Assembly (NCBI GenBank): GCA_016718275.1
Contig: JADKEA010000001.1
Span: forward strand, 248,001 to 312,000
DNA: 64,000 bases
Source: Candidatus Villigracilis affinis
GTDB taxonomy: Bacteria; Chloroflexota; Anaerolineae; Anaerolineales; Villigracilaceae
Direction of reading: 5' to 3'
Shown here: positions 45,239-53,396 of the stretch, one piece after another
Layout of the letters: each line of letters begins with the position of its first letter
How positions within the stretch are numbered: position 1 is the stretch's first letter
The notes under the pieces: model-generated
Database searches by the model: none
Seen by the model: only the letters and a program-made list of their open reading frames with translations
What the model was told of the DNA's origin: nothing
Made by a program: the position numbers and the translations under genes

Positions 45239-45338
45239 GCCCAACGGTTTTCGTGCGTGGACTCTGCTTGAGAGCAGAAAATGCTCGACGCGAAGCGTGC
45301 CGCAGAATCCCCAGCGCTCAGTCCACGTTGTGTTGGGT
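45239..45338 (-). repeat. attC-like site C
   Basis: GCCCAAC (45239-45245) and GTTGGGT (45332-45338), both matching the RYYYAAC/GTTRRRY consensus. The inner arms GTGCGTGGACT and AGTCCACGTTG pair with each other. 100 bp. Confidence 0.85.
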
Positions 45339-45387
45339 CACTTTTGGATGGAGACGAAATAATTTCTAATGCCAGAGTTGAAACAAA

Positions 45388-45921
45388 TCAGGGTTTTCCT
45401 TCAGCGCGCTCAGACTGGAACATGGTAAAGTCGAAGTCACCCGGCGACTGACCATAATCGGTCAGCAGCGCGGCGGCCTCACTGCGGTGCTGCGTGGCAT
45501 GGATAGTGAGATCCAGCAGGATGTGCCACACGACACGCTTGCGGATCGCACCAGGGATGACATAGCGGATCGTGCTGTTCAGCATTTCCTCGGTCAATGT
45601 GTCGAGATAAGCCCACATCTCCCGTTGTTCGATCAGCCAGCGCTCTTGCAGCATGGCGAGTGTCGGAAAGGCGTCTTCGTGAAGCTCGGTCGCATCATAG
45701 GCCGCTTCATTTGCCAAAGGTTCTTGGTAATACCCCTGGAGTGTGATCCGTTGCTGCCAGATGTTGTCCAATATGTGAACCATCGTGGCGCGCAACCCTC
45801 CGTGTCCGTAGGAGGTTGGGGCGGCGTACTGCTCTGGACTCACCCTGGCGCAGGCCGCCAGGATGCGCGCATCAGCCCAGTCATTGTAGCCATACAGTAG
45901 CTTGATTTCATCTATTTTCAT
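45388..45921 (-). CDS. Cassette gene 5: DinB family protein
   Basis: 177 residues from MKIDEIKLLYGYNDWAD at 45921, the classic DinB start; 16 upstream codons are dismissed. His residues at ATMVHILDN, RVVWHILLDLTIHATQHR supply the metal triad. DinB proteins are four-helix bundles, some with thiol-dependent transferase roles. Not closely similar to the other DinB at 24740. Confidence 0.87.
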   Translation of the reverse strand: MKIDEIKLLYGYNDWADARILAACARVSPEQYAAPTSYGHGGLRATMVHILDNIWQQRITLQGYYQEPLANEAAYDATELHEDAFPTLAMLQERWLIEQREMWAYLDTLTEEMLNSTIRYVIPGAIRKRVVWHILLDLTIHATQHRSEAAALLTDYGQSPGDFDFTMFQSERAEGKP

Positions 45922-45981
45922 CGTAGTATTCTCTATCCTATATTCCTGTTGACGTTTCTCTCCTCGCAATTACGCAGCGCG

Positions 45982-46104
45982 GCCCAACGGTTTGCGCCCG
46001 TGGACTGGCGGGGGAGCGGCTCTGCTTGGGAGAGAAAAACCGAGGCCAGAGAAGTGCTTGAAGTCGCGCAGAATTCCCAGCGTACAGTGCATGCGGTGTT
46101 GGAC
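45982..46104 (-). repeat. attC-like site D
   Basis: GCCCAAC (45982-45988) and GTTGGAC (46098-46104), both on consensus. Shares GGTTTGCGCCCGTGGACTGG with sites F and G. 123 bp. Confidence 0.87.
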
Positions 46105-46120
46105 TGCAAACCTACTAGAT

Positions 46121-46539
46121 CTACTGCTGTATATTTTTCCATCCCTCTGGAACTTCCAGCCATAATGCTGGCGTTAAACATTCTTGCTCGTTATATCTGA
46201 CAACTTTACCATCTGAAAAATGAATTTCTTTATTCTCGATAATCTTCAAGATATCATCTTTTTTGTTTGTATTTATTTCATCTTCTCCAAAGCATAATTC
46301 AGAGAACCAGCCGTCGTAAAAATACTTTTTGGCCCGCCCATCCCATATTTTGACGATTTGGGAAATGAATCCACATACTCCCACCATGTAATTGTGCTAA
46401 TCTGAATACCGCTGGAAACCAAGTTTTCAATTAATTAACGGACATTTTCTTGTTTTACAATGATATCAATATACCCAAACCCAACAGGCTGGGCTTTGTG
46501 TAAAGCCAAAATATGGTCGAGGTCTTTTTTCTTTATCAT
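46121..46539 (-). pseudogene. Cassette gene 4: hypothetical protein, broken by a stop and a frameshift
   Basis: Starting at ATG 46539 the frame reads MIKKKDLDHILALHKAQPVG for 34 codons to a TAA at 46435-46437. It then continues in the same frame (LIENLVSSGIQISTITWWEY) to a five-A run near 46326-46330. One missing A there shifts into the 88-codon open frame that ends at 46121 (YDGWFSELCFGEDEI...). Restored length is about 139 residues. The joined text reads smoothly across both lesions, so this is one gene. Function unknown. The lesion in the A run could be a sequencing error; the stop is harder to explain that way. Confidence 0.75.
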
Positions 46540-46583
46540 TTTTTACTCAACGATCAACTGTTACTCTTGCCATCCCGATTGCA

Positions 46584-46712
46584 GCCCAACGGTTTGCGTT
46601 ACCCGCGCTGGGACAGGAACGGTGAAGCCGTCTACCTAGAAAAATGATAAGGCGTGGAAAATGCTTGGGATGTGCGTAGAATCCCCAACGTCAGGCGCAC
46701 GCTTTGTTAGGC
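46584..46712 (-). repeat. attC-like site E
   Basis: GCCCAAC (46584-46590) and GTTAGGC (46706-46712), both on consensus. Shares AAAAATGATAAGGCGT with sites F and G. 129 bp. Confidence 0.87.
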
Positions 46713-46733
46713 GTGTTCTAGCTTGATTGAATA

Positions 46734-47279
46734 TTATTTTTTACCAAATAATTTCGACAATTTAGCCATAACGCTATCCGATTTTTCTTCTGGCTTTTGT
46801 TTATTGTTTACTGAGTTTTGCTTTTTATTCCAATCATCTGCTAATTGATTGGCAATGGGAGACCAAGACGACACGTCGCCAAGTAAAATATTTTTGCAAT
46901 ACTTAATCATATCATCCCTTTCCTCTTCAAAGGCTTTTTTGACCTCTTCTGCTGTTTGAGCACCCCTATTGTTGCTTTTATAGTTTGGGTCCATGCCCTT
47001 AGCAATTGCAGATATCCCCATACTGCGATATTTTGCGTGTGCAGTTGCCCTTTCTCCAATTTCACCTGAAAGTTTTATCCCAGCACTGCAATAATAGAAC
47101 AATTGAGAAATCCCAATATAGAAGTTTATATCAATATCGCCTTTTGACGCTGTTATTGTATTTTCTCCGCGACCATCCCAGCCTGCTTTGTCATTTAACA
47201 CAAAACCATAATCATTGAAAACCGAAGAAAAAACCTCTTTAATTATAGATAAGAAATCAATATTTGGGTCTTTAGGCAT
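46734..47279 (-). CDS. Cassette gene 3: unknown soluble protein
   Basis: 181 residues, no signal peptide or membrane helix. A mixed N-terminal domain (IDFLSIIKEVFSSVFNDYGF, then NTITASKGDIDINFYIGISQ) is followed by a helical, lysine-rich tail (KKQNSVNNKQKPEEKSD). No family recognised. AT-rich compared with the chromosome around it. Confidence 0.72.
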   Translation of the reverse strand: MPKDPNIDFLSIIKEVFSSVFNDYGFVLNDKAGWDGRGENTITASKGDIDINFYIGISQLFYYCSAGIKLSGEIGERATAHAKYRSMGISAIAKGMDPNYKSNNRGAQTAEEVKKAFEEERDDMIKYCKNILLGDVSSWSPIANQLADDWNKKQNSVNNKQKPEEKSDSVMAKLSKLFGKK

Positions 47280-47332
47280 TATTACCTCTCGTTAAATAAT
47301 GTTGATTTATTGACTATTTTTGGGAATGACAC

Positions 47333-47467
47333 GCCTAACGGTTTGAGCCCGTGGACTGGGGCAAGGACGGCGAAGCCGTCCAGCCAGAAAAATGATAAGG
47401 CGTAGAAAACTGCTTGACGCGAAGCGTACCGCAGAATCCCCAGCGTCAGGTCCAAGCTGTGTTGGGC
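47333..47467 (-). repeat. attC-like site F
   Basis: GCCTAAC (47333-47339) and GTTGGGC (47461-47467), both on consensus. Contains GACGGCGAAGCCGTC, a tight hairpin in the variable part. 135 bp, nearly identical to site G. Confidence 0.9.
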
Positions 47468-47474
47468 GGCGCGA

Positions 47475-48317
47475 TTATGGAAGTTGCCTCACTTGGAAAT
47501 TATCAATAATAAAAGTGGTTGGGACATCCTTGTAACTATAAATCATTACTCCAATACTTCCGCTTTTGATTTTGTCATCAAAAATATCAGCAAGTAACTG
47601 GTTGTTTACATAAAAAGAAAGACGCTCGTTGTTTGCGATAATTTTAATGTTATTAAAACCTTCCTGTTTGATAGCTGAAAAGGTTTTTCCATCGCCGTCA
47701 AAGTGTGTCCATTCCTGTTTGCCATCTATAGTCTCAACTACCGCCATCAAGTACACAGTTGAGGTTGGGCGAATGCCGAAGTAATAATACTTATCTTTAT
47801 TGTTACGAACCATCAAGCCAAACGATACGTTTTCACCAATGTTGTCGCCTTCAATTTTTGCGTCTACACTAACTTCAAAATTTGACAAAATAGGCAAACC
47901 ATCAGGAATTAATTTTGAGAGAAATGTCCCGTAATTTAAATTTTCCCAGCGATATTCTTCGTCTATAACTGACTGTTTCATTGTTCTTGATTCGTCAACC
48001 GTATCGCCAATAGGAAATCCACCATTCCCATTGCTGAAATCGTTGGCGTAGATAAGGTTTTCTGGCGTTGAAGTTGTCTGAAGCGTGGATGTTGCTTCAA
48101 TTGCAATTGGCGTATGTGTATTCAAAACCTGTGGCGTTGCAGATGGCGTTACATTCATTTTTTGTAACACGACAGGGGCGACAAGTGCAGAAATTAATGT
48201 CGTGGCAATTAGTGCTACCGCGCCAATAATTGCTGATTTTACATTGCTGTCAAATTGTTCTTTTTTATTCTCATCGCTTATTTTTGAAACTTTGCTATTC
48301 TTGTCATTTTTGCTCAT
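47475..48317 (-). CDS. Cassette gene 2: membrane-anchored protein with concanavalin-like domain
   Basis: 280 residues. A charged N-terminus leads to one helix (SAIIGAVALIATTLISALVA), a Thr/Pro-rich linker, then from residue 88 a beta-sandwich domain (LIYANDFSNGNGGF, SFGLMVRNNKDKYYYFGIRP, LSFYVNNQLLADIFDDKIKS) of the LamG/DUF1080 kind. Such domains bind or cleave sugars; no catalytic residues can be named. The linker style matches the Ig-like proteins elsewhere in the window, which suggests a cassette formed in the same lineage. Confidence 0.78.
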   Translation of the reverse strand: MSKNDKNSKVSKISDENKKEQFDSNVKSAIIGAVALIATTLISALVAPVVLQKMNVTPSATPQVLNTHTPIAIEATSTLQTTSTPENLIYANDFSNGNGGFPIGDTVDESRTMKQSVIDEEYRWENLNYGTFLSKLIPDGLPILSNFEVSVDAKIEGDNIGENVSFGLMVRNNKDKYYYFGIRPTSTVYLMAVVETIDGKQEWTHFDGDGKTFSAIKQEGFNNIKIIANNERLSFYVNNQLLADIFDDKIKSGSIGVMIYSYKDVPTTFIIDNFQVRQLP

Positions 48318-48356
48318 ATTTTATAAACCCTTTGGATAAATAAGTTTTGCGAAACT

Positions 48357-48491
48357 GCCTAACGGTTTGCGCCCGTGGACTGGGGCGGGGACGGCGAAGC
48401 CGTCCAGCCAGAAAAATGATAAGGCGTAGAAAACTGCTTGACGCGAAGCGTGCCGCAGAATCCCCAGCGTCAGGTGCACGCTTTGTTAGCC
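48357..48491 (-). repeat. attC-like site G
   Basis: GCCTAAC (48357-48363) and GTTAGCC (48485-48491); the latter has one off-consensus base. Inner arms GGTTTGCGCCCGTGGACT and GTGCACGCTTTG, and the same GACGGCGAAGCCGTC hairpin as site F. 135 bp. Confidence 0.88.
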
Positions 48492-48501
48492 CGCGTTTTG
48501 C

Positions 48502-49338
48502 CTAATGATGTGGTTTTGATAAATCATCTGCTTGATAAAGTGATTTAACGTATTCCGTTATCTTGTTATCTAACTCCAATGAATAACTGTAACCTAGCCC
48601 CTGTGCTGTCTCAATAGCCACTTGATGAAATAAATCCATGGTCGCTAACAAGGCTCGCCAACTTGAGTCGCACTCAAATTCTCCAAACGTAAATTGAAGC
48701 GCTTTCCATGTTGATGAATCAATCCACTGTGACATGAAATGCCCGTCATGCCAAGTGTCGTAATTCCACTGATGAGTTGTTTGGGCGTGCCATTCCAGAA
48801 TTTTGAGCAAACTCTGCTTGGTCGTCCAATCACGGAATTTCACAACCCACAAATTGCGGCGGCGGATTTGTTTAGCAATATAGAGCGCGCCATACCAAAA
48901 CGCATTAATATGAAAAGCAAATTCGTCCGCGGATGGTTTTGCGAAGGGCGGTGGCGTTGACAAAGAGGGAGGTAATTTTACAGCGAGGTTGTCTTTATCA
49001 ATAACAATGCGATAACCCCGAATATAGGAATCGTGGAGTTCTTGGTTGTCAACGAGATTTTGGAGTTTTGTGATGTTGAAGAAGTGGAAATCCACTTTTT
49101 CCGAGCCATTATAAAGAGCGAGAAAGACTGGGCTATCGCCTTCTTGGAGTTGCAAATGTGTCCAAAGCGTTCCAAAGCGATTTAACCACTCTGCGCCTTT
49201 TATAAAATCGCTGAAGTCAGTTACGTAAATCTCAAAATCTAAATCAGCCCATTCATCGCCAGGATTTATCCGACGTTCAGTTGAGCCACAAACAATGGCG
49301 GCGCGAATTGAAGAGCAACTAGTATTTAGACCGGCCAT
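48502..49338 (-). CDS. Cassette gene 1: aminoglycoside 6-adenylyltransferase-like nucleotidyltransferase
   Basis: 278 residues. The nucleotidyltransferase signature is present: SIRAAIVCGSTERRINPGDE then WADLDFEIYV, giving G-S and the D-x-D metal ligands. SEKVDFHFFNITKL and the C-terminal helical domain (FAFHINAFWYGALYIAKQIR; RRNLWVVKFRDWTTKQSLLK) match ANT(6)/AadE proteins, usually about 285-300 residues. The N-terminus is some 10-20 residues short, with the start only 38 bases from the cassette boundary and no good ribosome site. Whether it confers streptomycin resistance cannot be judged. Confidence 0.83.
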   Translation of the reverse strand: MAGLNTSCSSIRAAIVCGSTERRINPGDEWADLDFEIYVTDFSDFIKGAEWLNRFGTLWTHLQLQEGDSPVFLALYNGSEKVDFHFFNITKLQNLVDNQELHDSYIRGYRIVIDKDNLAVKLPPSLSTPPPFAKPSADEFAFHINAFWYGALYIAKQIRRRNLWVVKFRDWTTKQSLLKILEWHAQTTHQWNYDTWHDGHFMSQWIDSSTWKALQFTFGEFECDSSWRALLATMDLFHQVAIETAQGLGYSYSLELDNKITEYVKSLYQADDLSKPHH

Positions 49339-49339
49339 G

Positions 49340-49412
49340 ATTCCGTATAACTGCTTGCATAAAAGAAGCGGGCTAACTAGTGTTTAGACAATCTTATTCC
49401 GTATAACTGCTT
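49340..49412. repeat. 17-bp direct repeats flanking the array entry point
   Basis: ATTCCGTATAACTGCTT occurs at 49340-49356 and again at 49396-49412. The first cassette boundary (GGCTAAC, 49371-49377, reverse complement GTTAGCC) lies between the copies. Confidence 0.75.
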
Positions 49413-49434
49413 ATAGACGCCTTATTCATTCCAG

Positions 49435-51539
49435 TTACACGACCTTCTTCCTCAAGATCCTGTTCCAATCAAGCATGGACTTCAGGTGTTCGGTCGGAAC
49501 CTGCCCCTCGGGCACGAAGCCGATGAAGGAGCGGTTGTAGGTGTCTTCGGGGCCATCGTCGAGATGCCAGGAGAGCGGCATTTTGAAAGTGCCGACTGAA
49601 GAAGTGCCTTTGTCGTCGTCGGGCAGGGCGGTTTCGTAGGTGATGACCATCGTCCCGTCGGCGGTTTCGGCTACTTCGGCCACGGTCGCTTCGTGGATCC
49701 AGCGCAGCCATTGGCGTTGTTGGGTCTTGGCCTTGGTGGCGGGGTCAACGACTGTGCGCGAGCGGGTGACCGTTTCACCTTTTTGATATTCCCACGGGGT
49801 CGTCGCGGCCTTGGAATCGGGTTTGTCACCTTTCTTCTTTTCCATGTTTGGCAGAAGTCCCACGCCTGATTTGGTTTTCACTTCTTTTGCAATCTGCCAG
49901 GCGTTCGGTTCTTTATCTACAAAGCGCAGCCAAAGGATGCTCGCGCCGGGGACATAATCTTTTTCGGTGATCGGCTTGGTATAAAACGGACGGGGCTCAC
50001 CGGTCAACTTGCCTTCGGTTTCGTTATTGAAATACCATTTGGGCTTGGGAGTCAAACCGCCGGGGGGCAAATGTCCGCGCAGGTGCTGGCAGTGTTCGGC
50101 GGTTTCGTTACACACGGCACGGCTGACGATCAACTCGTGAGTACGTCCATGCTCTTCGCGCCATGCGGACGAATCGTAATTTTCCCAGGCATCCAGCACA
50201 TTGCGGATATCATTATAGGCTTGCGAATAACGCGCGGTTTCCTCTTCGGGCGTCAATTTCTCCCAATTCGGGTCGGTGACATGGTTTACGCGCAGCGGCG
50301 TGAGTTTAACGATTTCCTTCCAGGCCCATGCAGGGAAGGTGGATTTCATGGATTCAAGACTCTTAAGCGCCTCATCTGTGCTCATTGAATTTATTTCGTA
50401 ATTCAACTCTTCAGCCTGCAAAGCGGTCAACCCATTGCGGCGGGTCTTGGGTCCGCTGGCTTTCACGCTCAGCATGTGCAGGGCAACCTTATCTTTCCAT
50501 TCTTTTCAGAGGCACGAGCCAGTTTTGGGATGTTTGACCCTGTTCCAGTTTCGTAGGCCGCGATCTTTTCGGCGCAGAGTTTTTCCACGGCGGCGTCATC
50601 CAGTTTGCGAATCTCGCTTCCAGCATTGGATCCGCGCAGGCGCATCAACAGCAATTTAGGGTCGGCCCATGAATTGTGCGCACTGGCGTAACGCATCCCC
50701 GAAAAATGGACGACCATGTATTGCAGCCAATGCGGATAACGATTCGGTTCCTTCTTGAAACGCTGATAAATTTCCTCCAGCAGTTCGTATTGATTTTTCT
50801 TTTCGAGGGATGCTTCGTACTCTTCGGCTTTCCACACGACAATATCGCGGACCGTGACTGGATTCTCAGGCTTGTACTGGACTAAAAATTCCGCTTCTGA
50901 CGTACTGAAAGCTGGATCAGCCTTCGAGAGCTTGTACCACGCGAGTTTTCTCGCCTCGATCTTGTCATAGGTCTTGAGGAAAGCGCGCACCTGTTCGATC
51001 TCCTGCTCAGCCATCGGCAGGGTCACCTTTTCCATGACGGCAAGCTCCTCGATCTCAACAGGCCGTTTGGGGTGGGCGGGGTCCATGTTTTCAACGCGGC
51101 GCTTCTTGGATTTGACCGCTTCGCGATGCATGTTACGATGATTCGTCCAATATTGAAGTTGGCCTTCCACAAAACTTCTTTCACCGCGAATATCTTTGGG
51201 CCAGCCTTCGATAAAGATGGCGTGGAAGTTGTTGATCTCGGTCAACTCGGCTTCGTTGATGGGTCGGTACTTTAGGTAATATCCCCGCACATCCTTCTGT
51301 TGAAAATATCCGCGCAGGGAGGAGTAGGCCTTATAAGCAACGATCGCAGCCAGTTCCTGCGCTTTGACGTATGCATCCACTTCGGTTTTGAGCGTGGAGA
51401 TATCCTTGTCCTTGTACTGCTTCCACAGGTCGATCTCCATGTAATAGACCAGAAAATCGCGCAGTTTCGGTTCGCGCATGGGATAAATGGTCTTGCACAA
51501 AACATCGTTCTGCCATTGAAAATACAGCGGCTCAGCCAT
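49435..51539 (-). CDS. Unknown conserved protein of about 701 residues, frame-broken
   Basis: Two overlapping frames (50469-51539 and 49435-50475) are one gene. The first ends with an odd tail, while the second frame read backwards gives EWKDKVALHMLSVKASGPKT, which joins ARASEK of the first if one G is restored near 50497. The start at 51539 has AAGGAG upstream. Residues 1-350 are helical and charged (tracts such as YWTNHRNMHREAVKSKKRRV); the second half has beta segments (GASILWLRFVDKEPN, QRQWLRWIHEATVAEVAE). No signal peptide. Family not recognised. Flanks the cassette array on the side where an integrase would be expected, but is not a recombinase. Confidence 0.75.
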
Positions 51540-51670
51540 GAATTGACTCCTTATGCGTTGGATGTTTCCCGGGAATAATGCCCAATTTTATTCCAAACCT
51601 GTCAAAAAAACGACGCAGGTTTTTCATTGGGATGATTTACCTATCTCTCAACAGAATCCCTGATTTGCTC

Positions 51671-51699
51671 TTGCAGATGAGAGTCAATGAAAATATACT
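51671..51699 (+). promoter_or_regulatory. Sigma70-type promoter
   Basis: TTGCAG (51671-51676), 17-base spacer, TATACT (51694-51699), 38 bases ahead of the ATG at 51738. Confidence 0.65.
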
Positions 51700-51737
51700 T
51701 GTCTCATTAATCATATTTCAAGAAAAGAGACTTCGTG

Positions 51738-52183
51738 ATGGCAGACAGAGAGTTATATGTAAAGAGCGCGATTTTCGGTACGGGGCTTGGAGCCATCCTT
51801 GGCTTGATATTGGGCGCGGCCGCGGCGCCTTGAGCCTGACCTGGAGCGGCATTCAATTGACTGGGATCGTTGGGCTGATCGCCGGGGCATTGACAGGTTC
51901 CCTGACCGGCCTGATCTCGGCGCGGGTCGCCGGGCGCACGGGCGGCGTCAGCTTTGGGGCGTATGGAGGCATGGCCTTCGGCGGATTTCTCGGCTTGATT
52001 CTGGGTGCCTTCATCCCCGCTTCATTCCGCGAGAGCATCGCCACCGACCAAATGCCCTACCTCACCGTTCTGGCAAATGGGACATTTGAAATGGCGATTC
52101 TGGTCAGTTTCCTGCTTGCCTGCCTCGGCACAGCCGTCGGCGCATGGGTGGCGGGGCGTAATTTTATACCGCGCAAAAAATAA
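51738..52183 (+). CDS. Small glycine-rich membrane protein, frame-broken
   Basis: ATG at 51738 opens MADRELYVKSAIFGTGLGAI and runs into a stop at about 51831-51833. The rest (LTWSGIQLTGIVGLIAGALT ... FIPRKK) is in the next frame to 52183. One missing base in the GC-rich run near 51820-51830 restores about 148 residues with four Gly-rich membrane helices. No family recognised. The longer open frame upstream of 51738 is judged not coding. Confidence 0.65.
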
Positions 52184-52199
52184 TCGCTTCATCCATAAA

Positions 52200-52230
52200 A
52201 TCATGCCCTTGAAAGTTTCAAGGGCATGAT
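52200..52230. terminator. Palindromic terminator between converging genes
   Basis: ATCATGCCCTTGAAA pairs with TTTCAAGGGCATGAT with a one-base loop region. Confidence 0.8.
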
Positions 52231-52246
52231 TCATATATTACTTTCT

Positions 52247-53260
52247 TCAATTCCTCATCGCGATCGGCTTCAAATACGAATCCAGTAACGCATCCATTTT
52301 CTCAAAATTCTCACAGACGAAGAACATTGGGTTAAAAGCATAAACCGTCTTTGGGATTTGCGCGATGGTTTCGATCTCGAACGGAGCGAGGATGACCTCG
52401 CCGCCAAAGTAACCTTCACGTGAGATTCCCAATTTGTTGTACAGCGCCCGCACCACGTTCCAGCCCTGATCGTGCGAAGACATCTGTCCCTTTTGATGCA
52501 GCTCATTGATGCCTTCGGTGATGCGGTCAACATCCCTTTTGTGGGCGTGGAAGTTTTCCTGAAGCTGTTCAAACACATTCCCACTGTAATCAATCACATT
52601 GTCACGGCTGAGTCGGTAGAATTCCATTACCGTGTTCGCAAATTCACTTCGCCCGGAGATAATGCCCGCGCCAAATATCTTGAAACGATTATCTTCCATC
52701 ACAAGCCCAAACTCGGTGCTATACCAGGCCAGATGCTTGATGACCTCCCGCTCCTCCTCTGTCGCTTTCATATAGGCTGGGGCAAATTTATCCTCGATCC
52801 GCGCATAGAACTCCTGAGTGAGGAAAGGCAGATGGCCGAAGATATCATGGAACATATCGGGCTCAGGCGTAAACTCCATCTGGTCGCGGGTACGCAGGTA
52901 ATCGGTGATCAGAAAAATACGCTGGGCGAATTTTTTATACCAGTCATCTGCAAGCGTGTAACGCACCGCAGTCCGCTCGATGCGCCAGCCAGAGCGTGGA
53001 GTAATACGTTCATTAAGATGAGTAACAGTGGGGATGCGCTGCGGGTCAAGCTGTAACAATTCCAACCCTTTGATGTATTCATGACACAGGTGTTCCAGCA
53101 GGTAAGGCTGATGGATTCCCGCAAACAGGTCGGCCCAGATCCCATGCTGTTCATCAGAGAAAACAAGTTCCTGATTCTCAGCCGTATACTCACGGGTCGG
53201 GTCGAACTCCTCACGAACAATATCACCGGTGTAAATGGTTCCATCTTGATTTTTAGCCAT
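52247..53260 (-). CDS. phhA: Phenylalanine-4-hydroxylase (aromatic amino acid hydroxylase)
   Basis: 337 residues, start preceded by AAAGGTG. Iron ligands are His138 and His143 in PDMFHDIFGHLPFL and Glu183 in WYSTEFGLV. Upstream RYTLADDWYKKFAQRIFLIT resembles the long bacterial form. It hydroxylates phenylalanine to tyrosine using O2 and a reduced pterin. It diverges from a cluster of pterin genes on the plus strand, which could supply the cofactor. No phhB (carbinolamine dehydratase) is seen here. Confidence 0.93.
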   Translation of the reverse strand: MAKNQDGTIYTGDIVREEFDPTREYTAENQELVFSDEQHGIWADLFAGIHQPYLLEHLCHEYIKGLELLQLDPQRIPTVTHLNERITPRSGWRIERTAVRYTLADDWYKKFAQRIFLITDYLRTRDQMEFTPEPDMFHDIFGHLPFLTQEFYARIEDKFAPAYMKATEEEREVIKHLAWYSTEFGLVMEDNRFKIFGAGIISGRSEFANTVMEFYRLSRDNVIDYSGNVFEQLQENFHAHKRDVDRITEGINELHQKGQMSSHDQGWNVVRALYNKLGISREGYFGGEVILAPFEIETIAQIPKTVYAFNPMFFVCENFEKMDALLDSYLKPIAMRN

Positions 53261-53396
53261 AGTTTCACCTTTCTTTTAGAGAAATAGTGGACACCCTCTT
53301 TACAACGATATTATCACCACCAAAAATGAAAGTCAATAATCAGACAGGCCCAGTCCAAATAAACCAACTCCTGTCTGCGATGATACAATTTTGAGT

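Larger units (their letters stand above)
42353..49377 (-). mobile_element. Integron-type gene cassette array without an adjacent integrase
   Basis: Six cassettes (plus a doubtful seventh) each hold one gene and one attC-like site, all in the same direction. Bounds by the core G/TT cut: 48363-49376, 47339-48362, 46590-47338, 45988-46589, 45245-45987, 44295-45244 and perhaps 42359-44294. Sites are 86-135 bp imperfect palindromes with RYYYAAC and GTTRRRY ends. No tyrosine recombinase is encoded within 8 kb on either side. Cassette genes are AT-richer and more varied in base use than their flanks. In transcription order the array runs from 49377 down, so an attI would be expected near 49380. Confidence 0.85.

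Noticed and set aside
45212..45244. Earlier start of cassette gene 6
   Set aside because: It begins inside the attC core box; MKILMDGNG at 45211 is the sensible start.
42353..49377. Array of CRISPR-like or simple transposon repeats
   Set aside because: Units are 86-135 bp palindromes 600-1000 bp apart with whole genes between, no short spacers, no cas genes and no transposase.
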